Positions 1-8,760 of a DNA stretch of 43,392 bases are shown here, one piece after another. The stretch covers positions 1 through 43,392 of the forward strand of contig JANXZX010000185.1 in NCBI GenBank assembly GCA_025355325.1, read 5' to 3'. A program made the translations under genes and the position numbers. The notes under the pieces are model-generated. The model worked only from the letters and a program-made list of their open reading frames with translations. It did not search any database and was not told the origin of the DNA. Position 1 is the first letter of the stretch, and each line of letters begins with the position of its first letter. Source of the DNA: Geobacteraceae bacterium (GTDB lineage: Bacteria; Desulfobacterota; Desulfuromonadia; Geobacterales; Pseudopelobacteraceae).

Positions 1-78
1 CGAACACGGAAGTTAAGCCCCTCAGGGCCGATGATACTGCACGGGTAGCTGTGTGGGAAAGTAGGTCGCCGCCGGGAA
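1..78 (+). rRNA. rrf: 5S ribosomal RNA, 3' part (5' end outside window)
   Basis: The first 78 bases match the distal two thirds of bacterial 5S rRNA: the CGAACACGGAAGTTAAG block, the GCCGATGATACTGC segment and the GTGGGAAAGTAGGTCGCCGCC 3' arm are all recognisable. The 5' third lies outside the window. The 3' boundary is approximate. It is followed at once by a strong hairpin, so this is the end of an rRNA operon. Confidence 0.93.
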
Positions 79-85
79 TAATAAA

Positions 86-125
86 AAGATGCCCCGCAAC
101 CAGAAATGGATGCGGGGCATCTTGC
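86..125 (+). terminator. Intrinsic terminator after 5S rRNA
   Basis: A GATGCCCCGCA arm pairs with TGCGGGGCATC across a short loop (about 88-121) and is followed by a T-containing stretch. It closes the rRNA operon before prmA. Confidence 0.85.
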
Positions 126-219
126 GTTTATGAAATAAATATGACGTTTTTTATTGTCAGCCGCAGGTGCTTCTGATACTTATTGCGATAGTTATTCCAG
201 TGCAAACACAGGGTTATAT

Positions 220-1149
220 ATGATTGATTCATGGCTTGAAATTGCGTGCGATGTTCCTGAAGAACATTCTGATGTCGTTGCAGAATTTCTGACACAATTG
301 TCGGGTAACGGTGTCTGTGTTGATAACCTCTGCGTTGATGCGTTCTCTCCGAGCGAAATACCGGATTCTGTTCGCGTGGTGATTAAGGCCTACCTGCCAG
401 CCGCAGAAGATCCCGCGCCAAAAATGCTCGAACTCAATACATTTATATCTGAACTTTCCAGTCGCCATCCTGCCTACGATTTTGGCCAACCCGTGCTTAG
501 CGCCGTTAGTGCTGAAGATTGGAGCAGTAGTTGGAAGGTCCATTTCAAGCCGCTTCGGGTTGGAAAGCATCTTCTTATTGTTCCAACGTGGGAAGAAGCG
601 ACACAATTACCAGGAGATCTGGTTATTCGCATTGATCCGGGAATGGCTTTCGGTACCGGTGGGCATGAAACTACACGACTTTGCCTGGAATTGCTGGAGT
701 TGGTCATGGAGGACAGTCCTCTGCTAACGATTCCATCTCTTCTTGATCTGGGAACCGGATCAGGAATACTTGCCATGGCTGCAAACTTGTTAGGTGCAGG
801 ACGGATTCTTGCGCTTGATATCGATCCTGATGCTGTTGAAGTGGCACGTGATAATCTTGCTCTCAATAACATGTCTGATCTCGTAGAATGCGGTACTACT
901 CCTCTTGAAGCGCTTACGGAATGTTTTGATATAATCCTGGCAAATATTCTTGCTGAAGAACTGGTTCGTCTGGCACCCTTTCTGACTGAGCGGCTTCATC
1001 CCGGCGGTGCATTGATTCTCTCCGGTATCCTGGCCGAAAAGGAGGGGCTTGTACGACAGGGATTTAATTCTCAGCCTCTGAAATACTGCCGGACAGTTTG
1101 TGACGGAGAGTGGGTGGCCTTGTTGTACAGGAATGATAGCAAACCATGA
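220..1149 (+). CDS. prmA: Ribosomal protein L11 methyltransferase PrmA
   Basis: This SAM-dependent enzyme methylates ribosomal protein L11 in the cytoplasm. The 309-residue protein has the usual PrmA length. An N-terminal L11-recognition part is followed by a class I methyltransferase fold with the SAM-binding motif DLGTGSGILA, a DIDPDAVEVARDN acidic loop and the NILAEEL segment. The frame is open further upstream to a TTG at 154, but the ATG at 220 is preceded by an AGGG about six bases away and gives the usual N-terminus (MIDSWLEI). The stop overlaps the rsmE start by four bases, so the two rRNA/ribosome modification genes are probably translated together. Confidence 0.93.
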   Translation: MIDSWLEIACDVPEEHSDVVAEFLTQLSGNGVCVDNLCVDAFSPSEIPDSVRVVIKAYLPAAEDPAPKMLELNTFISELSSRHPAYDFGQPVLSAVSAEDWSSSWKVHFKPLRVGKHLLIVPTWEEATQLPGDLVIRIDPGMAFGTGGHETTRLCLELLELVMEDSPLLTIPSLLDLGTGSGILAMAANLLGAGRILALDIDPDAVEVARDNLALNNMSDLVECGTTPLEALTECFDIILANILAEELVRLAPFLTERLHPGGALILSGILAEKEGLVRQGFNSQPLKYCRTVCDGEWVALLYRNDSKP

Positions 1150-1892
1150 GTACCCGCCGATTTATGATAAACTCACGAGCCGTCCGTGATGGCTACGCTT
1201 CATTCGATGGCGATATCTACAACCATATGGTTCGTGTTCTAAGGCTGGGAACGGGAGATGCTGTCCAGTTGGCCGACGAGAAGGGCACAGAATATTCGGG
1301 TGTCATTGATCAGGTGTCAAAGGAGTGGGTTGCAGTAAAAATTGATTCAGCATGCCAAACGTCTGAAGCTGAGTCCGATTCACCACGTATTACCATCTGC
1401 CAGGCGCTACCCAAAGGTGATAAGGTTGATTTTATTTTGCAGAAAGGGACTGAGCTCGGGGCTCACAGTTTCTGTCTTTTTGGCGGTCGTCGTTCGGTTG
1501 CTAAAATTCGTGATGATCAACATACTACCAAACTTGCGCGTTGGAACAAGATCGTTTCAGAGGCTGCTCGTCAATGTGGGCGTGCTGATATTCCCGAGGT
1601 TATCTGGAGAGCGAGTGCCGTTGAAGCGGCAAATGATGCCAGCCAGGAACTCCGTCTGATTCTGTGGGAGGGAGAGCGCGAGCATTCTATTAAAGATGTT
1701 CTTTCTGTCTTGAATAAGCCTCTGTCTGTGGTTGTGGCAATAGGTCCGGAGGGAGGCTTTGATCCTCTGGAGGTACGTCACTTTTCGCAGCAGGGTTTTC
1801 AGCCGGTATCCCTGGGTCCACGGATACTCAGAACAGAAACGGCTAGTGTTGCTATTCTTGCGGTAATACAGTATATGTGGGGAACAATGTGA
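1146..1892 (+). CDS. rsmE: 16S rRNA (uracil-1498-N3)-methyltransferase RsmE
   Basis: RsmE methylates U1498 of 16S rRNA in the 30S subunit. The 248-residue product has the family layout: a PUA-like N-terminal domain (HMVRVLRLGTGDAVQLAD) and a SPOUT methyltransferase domain. The knot motifs IGPEGGFDPLEV and LGPRILRTETAS lie near the C-terminus, where SAM binds. The start codon lies in an ATGA overlap with prmA, a pairing common in bacteria. Nothing is missing relative to the family. Confidence 0.94.
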   Translation: MSTRRFMINSRAVRDGYASFDGDIYNHMVRVLRLGTGDAVQLADEKGTEYSGVIDQVSKEWVAVKIDSACQTSEAESDSPRITICQALPKGDKVDFILQKGTELGAHSFCLFGGRRSVAKIRDDQHTTKLARWNKIVSEAARQCGRADIPEVIWRASAVEAANDASQELRLILWEGEREHSIKDVLSVLNKPLSVVVAIGPEGGFDPLEVRHFSQQGFQPVSLGPRILRTETASVAILAVIQYMWGTM

Positions 1893-1917
1893 TTACATCA
1901 CAGCTAAGGAGTCTTAG

Positions 1918-2496
1918 ATGAAATGTCCTAAGTGCGGATATAATAGTTTTGAATTTTATGATGTCTGTAAAAAGTGTTCTAATGATCTGATGAGTTATAA
2001 ACAGGCCCACTCAATAAGTGGGACAGCTCTACCTTCAGAAGCAAAGCTAAAACTTGCAGCCGCATTTTATCCGCCTGAAAGTGTGGCTGAGCAGACAGTT
2101 CCCAAAAACGAAACAGCGGGAGATATGTTTTCATTTGATCTTCCCGCAGATTCTCCGCCAGTAGTCGCCAAAAAAATTGACGACCCGTTTAATTTTGATG
2201 AACCGGAAGCGAAAGTAGATCAGTCTGCTAATCAACGGTCAGAGGACGTATTTTCCGACCTCCTTGAGTCTACTACGCAAAACGATGAATCGCCCTTTGC
2301 CGGAGGAGAAAAAACTGCGGTTTCTGCTCCTGTAAGTACCCCTGCTTCTTCATCACAAACCGGTGAATTTGATCTTGAGGATTTTTCCTGGGATGACACT
2401 CCTGCTGGATCGACTGCAACATCTCCAACTGCAAAAGACGAAGTTGATGGTTTTGACTCTCTTTTTGGGGATATGAACGAAAACAAGCCTAAATAA
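1918..2496 (+). CDS. Zinc-ribbon protein with acidic low-complexity tail
   Basis: The 192-residue product begins with a CPKCGYNSFEFYDVCKKC zinc ribbon (two CxxC pairs), typical of short zinc-finger domains that bind metal or protein. The rest is rich in Asp, Glu, Ser and Pro and repeats short segments such as DLPAD, NFDEPEA and DLEDFSWDD, so it is probably disordered. No membrane segment is seen. It lies 25 bases after rsmE and ends before a clear terminator, so it closes the prmA operon. I do not know its function; a role as an adaptor is only a guess. Similar zinc-ribbon proteins with acidic tails occur in related deltaproteobacteria. Confidence 0.75.
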   Translation: MKCPKCGYNSFEFYDVCKKCSNDLMSYKQAHSISGTALPSEAKLKLAAAFYPPESVAEQTVPKNETAGDMFSFDLPADSPPVVAKKIDDPFNFDEPEAKVDQSANQRSEDVFSDLLESTTQNDESPFAGGEKTAVSAPVSTPASSSQTGEFDLEDFSWDDTPAGSTATSPTAKDEVDGFDSLFGDMNENKPK

Positions 2497-2523
2497 TATT
2501 CAGTAATAATTTTATTTATTTCC

Positions 2524-2553
2524 TGGAAGAGCGGGTCTGCCCGCTCTTTTTTC
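2524..2553 (+). terminator. Intrinsic terminator after the zinc-ribbon gene
   Basis: An AGAGCGGG arm pairs with CCCGCTCT (about 2528-2546) around a TCTG loop and runs into six Ts. It separates the prmA group from mutL. Confidence 0.9.
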
Positions 2554-2571
2554 GTACATGCAGGAGCCGCC

Positions 2572-4401
2572 ATGTCACAGCGAATTACTATTCTGCCGGA
2601 AACCCTTACCAATAAAATAGCAGCAGGCGAAGTTGTAGAGCGTCCGGCTTCGGTTATTAAGGAGTTAATTGAAAATTCTCTTGATGCCGGGGCTACAGAT
2701 ATCGCTGTAGAAATCACTGTCGGCGGTAGACGACTGATTCGAGTTGCTGATAACGGTCGCGGAATGTCACGTGAAGATGCTCTCCTGTCGCTGGAGAGGC
2801 ATGCAACCAGCAAAATCCGGATCGACAGTGATCTGGATAATATCCTCACCCTCGGTTTCAGAGGTGAAGCGCTTCCTTCGATAGCCTCAGTGTCCCGTTT
2901 TTCGCTGGCGACACGCGAGACCGATGCCTCGGAAGGGACAGAAATCATCGTCGAGGGTGGACGTGTTCGTGAAGTCAGGGCCTGCGGCATGGCGCCGGGG
3001 ACAGTGATCAGTGTGGAGCAAATCTTTTATAACCTTCCTGCCCGCCTCAAGTTTATGAAGAGTGCAGAAACCGAGACGGGACACGTTGCCGATGTCATTG
3101 CCCGAATGGCTGTTTCACGCCCGGAAGTAGCATTCTTGTGCACCAGTGATGAACGTGAAATATTACGACTGCAACGAAGCGACCTGCGTCGCCGTCTTGC
3201 CCAGGTTGTTGGCCGGGAAAGCTCGCAGCATCTGTATTCAGTCACGGGCGAAGACGACTACACATCAATTACCGGATATGTTTCCGGCCCCCAATTGGTT
3301 CGATCCGGGACTCAGACGATATATACCTATATCAATGGCCGTTTCATTCGCGATAAAGTTGTGCAGCATGCCGTAATGCAGGCCTACCGTGGAGTCATAG
3401 ACCGTGGGCGTTACCCGGTAGTAGCATTGTTCATAGAGCTTCCTCCCGGTGAAGTAGATGTAAATGTCCATCCGACTAAACATGAGGTCAGATTCAGGCG
3501 GCAGTCGAGTGTGCATGATGCCATCCAATCGGCGGTGGAGGCCGTTTTGCGCAGCTCGCCATGGCTGTCTGCACCATCACCTCTCGTGTCCAACGCTAAA
3601 AGTGGAACTTCCGGGGCCTATCGTGAGCGGATTGCTGCGGCGGCACAAGCTTCACTCCTGCATCCGTCACCATCACATCACCAGTCGCTGACGAGTGAAC
3701 AGCGGGATTCAACACCGAAGCCACCGGAAGAATACCCGGTATCACCGAAATACAACGGGCAGGTCAACGAGCCCGCACCTTCGTTTCAAACGGGGCTGTC
3801 AACTGCTCTAGCGGCAGGTTACTTTTCATCGCTTTCGATAATCGGACAGTTTCACAGCGAATATATCCTGTGTCAGTCAGATTCAGAACTGGTAGTAATC
3901 GACCAGCACGCAGCCAGTGAAAGGGTTGCGTATCAGCTTCTGAAGCAGCAGTTTTCTTCCGGCGGAATTGAATCTCAGCGCCTGCTGTTTCCGGAAACGG
4001 TTGAACTTACCTTCAGTGAAACCGCAGTTGCGACTTCGTTCAGTCAAGATCTGGCGGGAACCGGTTTTGAATTTGAACCGTTTGGTGGTACGACGATCAT
4101 GGTTTCAGCGGTTCCACGTCTGGTTGTTACCCAAAATCCGATTGCTTTGCTCCGCGATGTGCTGGCAGATCTCGAACGATTCGGCACCAGTGGTGCTTTT
4201 AGTGATGCTCTGGATGGTCTGTTTTCCCGCATCGCGTGCCACTCTGTTATTCGCGGCGTACATCCACTCGAATTCCGGCAAATCAAGGAACTTCTCTATC
4301 AGATGGACCAGACCGACTTCGCAGCCAGTTGTCCTCATGGGCGTCCGGTGTCACATGTAATAACTTTGACTGAGCTACAAAAAATCTTTAAACGAACATG
4401 A
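2572..4401 (+). CDS. mutL: DNA mismatch repair protein MutL
   Basis: MutL couples MutS mismatch recognition to strand incision. The 609-residue protein has the N-terminal GHKL ATPase motifs ELIENSLDAGA, DNGRGM and GFRGEALPSIASVS (roughly residues 35-105), then a poorly conserved proline/serine-rich linker (about 330-410) and a C-terminal dimerisation domain. The C-terminal domain carries DQHAASERVAYQ, ACHSVIRG and CPHGRP, the signature set of latent-endonuclease MutL proteins. The last glutamate of the usual DQHAxxExxxxE motif is Q here. The start has a good CAGGAG site. It overlaps miaA by four bases. Confidence 0.95.
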   Translation: MSQRITILPETLTNKIAAGEVVERPASVIKELIENSLDAGATDIAVEITVGGRRLIRVADNGRGMSREDALLSLERHATSKIRIDSDLDNILTLGFRGEALPSIASVSRFSLATRETDASEGTEIIVEGGRVREVRACGMAPGTVISVEQIFYNLPARLKFMKSAETETGHVADVIARMAVSRPEVAFLCTSDEREILRLQRSDLRRRLAQVVGRESSQHLYSVTGEDDYTSITGYVSGPQLVRSGTQTIYTYINGRFIRDKVVQHAVMQAYRGVIDRGRYPVVALFIELPPGEVDVNVHPTKHEVRFRRQSSVHDAIQSAVEAVLRSSPWLSAPSPLVSNAKSGTSGAYRERIAAAAQASLLHPSPSHHQSLTSEQRDSTPKPPEEYPVSPKYNGQVNEPAPSFQTGLSTALAAGYFSSLSIIGQFHSEYILCQSDSELVVIDQHAASERVAYQLLKQQFSSGGIESQRLLFPETVELTFSETAVATSFSQDLAGTGFEFEPFGGTTIMVSAVPRLVVTQNPIALLRDVLADLERFGTSGAFSDALDGLFSRIACHSVIRGVHPLEFRQIKELLYQMDQTDFAASCPHGRPVSHVITLTELQKIFKRT

Positions 4402-5363
4402 CCACGCATCCGGCAGAAAAAATTCTGGTCGTCTGCGGACCCACCGCATCAGGTAAAAGCGCTCTGGCGTTGCGGCTGGCACATGCCCTGAATGCAGAAA
4501 TAATCAATGCTGATTCGATGCAGATTTATCGTGGCCTGGATATCGGAACTGCAAAACCTTCACCGGATCAACTCGCCGATATTCGACATCATCTGATAGA
4601 TGTGGCCGATCCCGACCAGCTTTTCTCTGCGGCCGATTTTTCCGATGCTGCGGATGCTGCTATCAGGGACATAGTCAGCCGGGGGAAAAGGGTTATCGTC
4701 GCCGGAGGGACAGGGCTTTACATCCGGGCTCTTGTTAAAGGTCTGGCAGACCTGCCCAGCGGTGGCGGCGAACATCGCCAGATCCTGCAGGCCGAGGCGG
4801 AGAGGATAGGGAACGATGCCATGCTGGAGAAGCTGCGAAGTGTTGACCCTCTGATGGCAGCCGATCTGCACCCCAATAATCTGGTGCGCATCATACGCGC
4901 TCTTGAAGTCTATTACATGACCGGAATCCCGCTGTCCCGCTATCAAAAAGAACATGCATTTTCTGCCCGGCGGTATGATACATGTCAGGTCGGCATTACT
5001 GTAGACCGGCAATTGCTGTACAAACGTATTGACGAACGGGTCGAGCAGATGATGAATTCCGGATTGCTTGCTGAAGTGAGCGGTCTGTTGGCAGCCGGAT
5101 ATGGGCGGGATCTCAAGCCGATGCGGTCAATCGGATATAAGGAGGCAGGCGCCTGTCTTTGTGGTGAACTTTCACTTGATGATGCCGTTCGCCTGATAAA
5201 ACGTGACACCCGTCATTATGCAAAACGACAGCTTACCTGGTTTAAAGCGGATCCTGATATAATGTGGTTTGAATATCCTGAAAAGTTTGGTAGTCTATTA
5301 GAGCATACAATTAAATTTTATGAGCAACGGGAGGATAATACCAATGGCAAAGGCACCTTTTAA
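4398..5363 (+). CDS. miaA: tRNA dimethylallyltransferase MiaA
   Basis: MiaA adds the dimethylallyl group to A37 of tRNAs that read UNN codons. The 321-residue protein shows the P-loop GPTASGKS near residue 14, the DSMQIYRGLDIGTAKPS substrate segment, the HHLIDVADP motif and GGTGLYIRALVKGL. The region RPMRSIGYKE-like (here LKPMRSIGYKEA) is in the C-terminal half. Its start overlaps the mutL stop, and its last seven codons overlap the hfq start, forming the classical mutL-miaA-hfq cluster. Confidence 0.95.
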   Translation: MTTHPAEKILVVCGPTASGKSALALRLAHALNAEIINADSMQIYRGLDIGTAKPSPDQLADIRHHLIDVADPDQLFSAADFSDAADAAIRDIVSRGKRVIVAGGTGLYIRALVKGLADLPSGGGEHRQILQAEAERIGNDAMLEKLRSVDPLMAADLHPNNLVRIIRALEVYYMTGIPLSRYQKEHAFSARRYDTCQVGITVDRQLLYKRIDERVEQMMNSGLLAEVSGLLAAGYGRDLKPMRSIGYKEAGACLCGELSLDDAVRLIKRDTRHYAKRQLTWFKADPDIMWFEYPEKFGSLLEHTIKFYEQREDNTNGKGTF

Positions 5364-5568
5364 TATTCAGGACCAGTACCTCAATCAGGCCCGCAAGGAG
5401 CGTGTACGGGTCACAGTTGCCATGATGTCGGGTGATAAGCTGGAAGGATTCATAAAGTCATTCGATAATTTTTCAGTCCTGCTCGATTCCGGCGGCGACA
5501 TGCTGATTTACAAGCATGCAATTGCAACAATCACCTCTACTGACGGAGCTTTCCGTCTCCACCAATAA
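5344..5568 (+). CDS. hfq: RNA chaperone Hfq
   Basis: Hfq forms a hexameric ring that anneals small RNAs to mRNAs. The 74-residue product has the full Sm fold: Sm1 with SGDKLEGFIKSFDNFSVLL and Sm2 with YKHAIATI. The Q8 and the F42-like position used for RNA binding are present. I chose ATG 5344 because a GGGAGGA site lies just upstream and this gives MAKAPFNIQ, the standard N-terminus; an upstream in-frame codon at 5320 would add eight untypical residues. The gene starts inside the end of miaA. Confidence 0.96.
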   Translation: MAKAPFNIQDQYLNQARKERVRVTVAMMSGDKLEGFIKSFDNFSVLLDSGGDMLIYKHAIATITSTDGAFRLHQ

Positions 5569-5578
5569 CTACTCTGCT

Positions 5579-5612
5579 GCCCCTCCCTGACTAAGCCGGT
5601 TCGGGAGGGGCT
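5579..5612 (+). terminator. Hairpin after hfq, possible terminator
   Basis: CCCCTCCC (5580-5587) pairs perfectly with GGGAGGGG (5603-5610). The following stretch is not T-rich, so termination may be inefficient and read-through into the downstream gene is possible. Confidence 0.5.
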
Positions 5613-5627
5613 TCGCGAAAACTACCC

Positions 5628-6701
5628 ATGTCAAAAAATACTAAAATCCTTCTGATATCGGCATTGATGCTGATTGCGGTCATTACGGCGGTCCTTTATT
5701 ATTCGTCGGCCGTATTCCTGCAATTGTTTATAGCTTTTGCACTTGCTTATATTCTGAACCCGGCGGTTGAACTTCTTGAACGCAAGGGGGTCAAACGTCT
5801 GTACGGGATTATGATAGTATTCTGTGTGACGGTTACTGTTTGCAGCGCGTTTGCGGTTTTTCTCGTTATTTCAATAACGAATGAATTTTCAAACATGCAA
5901 CTAAATCTGCCGGCATACGTTCAGCACCTTTACGAAATAACTCCTGTTTCAATTAAAAGTTATCTGGGAGTTGAAACAAGCGACAAGCTTGCGCTACAGC
6001 TGAACGAGCTTCTGCAACAGGCTCGCACTGCCGCCCCGGATCTTCTCAAACCGCTCTTGACCTTTCTGCAGAGGGCACTTACTTCAACGGTGGGAGTGCT
6101 TCTTGCCATATTGGGTTATCTGATCATTCCGGTCTATCTGTTCTATCTGTTGTGTGACCTGCCGCAACTTAAAGCAACCATCGAGTCATATATTCCTGAG
6201 CGTTTTCGCCAAATTTACACTGATAAGCTGGCAGAAATCGATGCAGTACTCTCCGGATTTATTCGGGGACAACTTTCGGTATGTGCGATTCTGGCCATTC
6301 TTTACAGTGCCGGCCTGTTTTTTATCGGCATCGATCTGGCGATTGCAATCGGCGTATTGGCTGGCGTCACCTTCATCATCCCGTATGTCGGTACGATTAT
6401 CGGTATCTGTTTGTCGGTTGTTATGGCGCTCCTTAAATTCAACGATATCCTTCACCCGCTTCTCTGTCTCGGCTGGTTTGGTTTCGTTCAGTTGCTGGAA
6501 GGCACCATCATCACTCCAAAAATAGTTGGCGACACGGTGGGACTGCACCCGCTGGTGGCAATCGTCGCCCTTCTGATCGGCGGTCAACTCTTCGGGATTA
6601 TGGGGATGCTGCTGGCTGTTCCAGTCACCGCCGTACTACAGGTGTTTCTGCGTTCCCTGACGGAATATTACCGTAATTCCGAATTTTACCGGGAGGGGTG
6701 A
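5628..6701 (+). CDS. AI-2E family (PerM-like) membrane transporter
   Basis: The 357-residue protein is very hydrophobic, with about seven or eight membrane segments: two near the N-terminus, a soluble stretch at about residues 95-150, then a C-terminal membrane block. The conserved AI-2E family features are visible: FALAYILNPAVELLERKG near the start, FIIPYVGTIIG in the middle and LEGTIITPKIVGDTVGLHPLV near the end. Members are proposed exporters of small molecules, including autoinducer-2 or sodium; the substrate here cannot be told. Its stop overlaps the start of the next gene by one base. Confidence 0.88.
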   Translation: MSKNTKILLISALMLIAVITAVLYYSSAVFLQLFIAFALAYILNPAVELLERKGVKRLYGIMIVFCVTVTVCSAFAVFLVISITNEFSNMQLNLPAYVQHLYEITPVSIKSYLGVETSDKLALQLNELLQQARTAAPDLLKPLLTFLQRALTSTVGVLLAILGYLIIPVYLFYLLCDLPQLKATIESYIPERFRQIYTDKLAEIDAVLSGFIRGQLSVCAILAILYSAGLFFIGIDLAIAIGVLAGVTFIIPYVGTIIGICLSVVMALLKFNDILHPLLCLGWFGFVQLLEGTIITPKIVGDTVGLHPLVAIVALLIGGQLFGIMGMLLAVPVTAVLQVFLRSLTEYYRNSEFYREG

Positions 6702-8047
6702 TGGCAGGGCTTCGGATTGATTCTGTCGCTGCGGATTCTATTGCCGGGAAGTTCGACGTGACTGCGGGTGATCGCCTGCTGGCTGTCAACGGACATTTAC
6801 TCCGCGACCTGATCGATTACAGCTATTATACCGCATCCGAATATGAATTGTTGCTGGAGATTGAAAAGCCGGACGGGGAACTATGGGAACTGGAAGTAGA
6901 GCGGCAGTCCTCGGAATCTCTTGGTCTGACGTTTGCCGCTCCAGCCCCGGCCCGTTGTGCCAACAACTGCCTTTTCTGTTTTGTGCATCAACTGCCAAAA
7001 GGGCTCCGCAAGCCTCTTTACGTCAAAGACGAAGATTACCGCCTCTCCTTCTTGAACGGCAACTATGTTACGCTTGCCAATCTGAAACCTTCGGCATTGC
7101 ACCGCATCATTGAACAACGCCTCTCCCCCCTCTATATATCGGTCCACGCGACCAATCCGGTCCTGCGGGAACATTTGCTAGGAAAGCCGGGTATTCCTCC
7201 GATTCTGGAGCAGTTACAGAAACTGGCAGCGGTCGGAATAACCATGCACACCCAGATTGTGCTCTGCCCTGGATTAAATGACGGCATTGAGTTGCAGCGT
7301 ACCGTGACAGAACTGGCTGCTTTGTACCCTGCGGTACAGTCTCTGGCGATAGTCCCGCTTGGGCTGACTGCACATCGCAGTAATCTGCCTAAGTTGACGC
7401 CGGTAGATGCCGAATATGCCCGGGAATTTATTTCATGCTGGCAACCGCAGGCAGAACTGCTTCGCCGTACACTGCGCCAACCGTTTCTTTTTCTGGCGGA
7501 TGAATTTTATCTCAAGGCGGATGTTCCGTTTCCCCCGATAAAGGAATATGGCGATTTTCCGCAGATAGAAAACGGCGTCGGCATGGTGCCGCTGTTTATG
7601 AAAGAAGCCGCTAAGGTTTTACGAGGTGTCAGACAGATTGGATCGTTCCGGGCAACGGTGGTCACCGGAGTCTCATCGCTTGGAATTGTAAGCGTTTTTC
7701 TGTCGCAACTGTCTGACAGGAGCGGAGTCGATATTGTGTCTTTGGCGGTTGAAAACAGGCTCTTCGGGCCACGGGTAACGGTCAGCGGACTGATTCCCGG
7801 AAATGACATTATCGCAGCGTTGGCAGGTCATGAAACAGGGGCGTGTTTGTTTGTACCCGATGTGATGCTCAAAGAAGGAGAAGGTGTCTTTCTGGATGAT
7901 GTGTCTCTGGATGAACTGGAGCGCCGGGTCAACTGCCCGGTGATCGTCTTTGATTCAACCCCGGCGGGGTTTCACTCCGCTCTCCGGTTATGCGGAAAGA
8001 AGCTGAAACAGAAGAAGGGGAACCCTGTACGGATCCCCCCTCTGTAA
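6701..8047 (+). CDS. DUF512 protein with PDZ-like and radical-SAM-like domains
   Basis: The 448-residue protein begins with a PDZ-like segment (GLRIDSVAADSIAGKFDVTAGDRLLAVNG), followed at about residue 85 by CANNCLFCFV, a Cys-x3-Cys-x2-Cys cluster expected to bind a [4Fe-4S] cluster as in radical SAM enzymes. The C-terminal half carries the DUF512 features (ENGVGMVPLF, then VTGVSSLGIV and the FGPRVTVSGLIPGNDI stretch). Proteins of this kind are conserved in anaerobes and their reaction is not established. The start is taken as ATG 6701 behind CGGGAGGGG; a GTG three bases earlier is possible. It is coupled to the AI-2E gene. Confidence 0.88.
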   Translation: MAGLRIDSVAADSIAGKFDVTAGDRLLAVNGHLLRDLIDYSYYTASEYELLLEIEKPDGELWELEVERQSSESLGLTFAAPAPARCANNCLFCFVHQLPKGLRKPLYVKDEDYRLSFLNGNYVTLANLKPSALHRIIEQRLSPLYISVHATNPVLREHLLGKPGIPPILEQLQKLAAVGITMHTQIVLCPGLNDGIELQRTVTELAALYPAVQSLAIVPLGLTAHRSNLPKLTPVDAEYAREFISCWQPQAELLRRTLRQPFLFLADEFYLKADVPFPPIKEYGDFPQIENGVGMVPLFMKEAAKVLRGVRQIGSFRATVVTGVSSLGIVSVFLSQLSDRSGVDIVSLAVENRLFGPRVTVSGLIPGNDIIAALAGHETGACLFVPDVMLKEGEGVFLDDVSLDELERRVNCPVIVFDSTPAGFHSALRLCGKKLKQKKGNPVRIPPL

Positions 8048-8071
8048 TAGTGTCAATGTACCCTTAGTGCG

Positions 8072-8575
8072 TTACAGCAGTGCCCCGAAACTTTCCCGCT
8101 CATCTTCAGAGAACATCCGGTCAATATCCATAATAATCAAAAGTCGGTCAGCGTGGTTAAAAACGCCGGTGATGAATTCCTGGCCGACACCACCGGAGGT
8201 GACCATCGAAGGAGGCGGCTGGATTTCACTGCTGTGAATGCGGATGACCTCGGAAACGGCATCGACGATGAATCCGGTCAAGCTGCCTGCAACATCCATG
8301 ATGATAATGCGGGTCTGGCTGCCGTTCTCACTTTCCATAAGGCCGAAGCGCCTCCTCATGGAAATAATGGGTATCACCTTGCCGCGCAGGTTAATGATTC
8401 CCTCGACGTGCTGAGGCACGTTAGGCATCTTGGTAATGGTTGGCATGCGGATAATTTCACGCACCTTGAGCACTTCAACACCATACTCTTCGTCTGCCAG
8501 CATAAAACTGACGAGTTGGATCAGTTCATCTCGCTTAGCTCCGTCTTCAACTTTTACCAGGGCTTGTGTTGACAT
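8072..8575 (-). CDS. cheW: Chemotaxis coupling protein CheW
   Basis: CheW links chemoreceptors to the kinase CheA. The 167-residue product is one CheW domain with the expected motifs QLVSFMLADEEYGV, VREIIRMPTITKMPN, GIINLRGKVIPIISMR and FIVDAVSEVIRI. The start is taken at 8575, because GGAG lies six bases upstream; the ATG at 8587 has no ribosome binding site. It is convergent with the DUF512 gene and stands alone here, without cheA. The chemoreceptor at 40646 could be one partner, but that is inference. Confidence 0.93.
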   Translation of the reverse strand: MSTQALVKVEDGAKRDELIQLVSFMLADEEYGVEVLKVREIIRMPTITKMPNVPQHVEGIINLRGKVIPIISMRRRFGLMESENGSQTRIIIMDVAGSLTGFIVDAVSEVIRIHSSEIQPPPSMVTSGGVGQEFITGVFNHADRLLIIMDIDRMFSEDERESFGALL

Positions 8576-8760
8576 GGGGGTCTCCATTGAAGTGAATAAT
8601 AATTTGCATGTATTGGAAACCGTACCATCGGAGAGTAAATTCTGTCAAGCTTTGGAAAACAATCGGCTCTGCACCATGCATTATTTTGATTTGCGTCAAT
8701 GTTCTCTCTGGGCAATCTGCTATCATTCGAACATCACAACAGTTGTACGGGAGAGTGTGC

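Noticed and set aside
5580-5610. Strong intrinsic terminator after hfq
   Set aside because: The stem is perfect but no T run follows, so it is listed only with moderate confidence.
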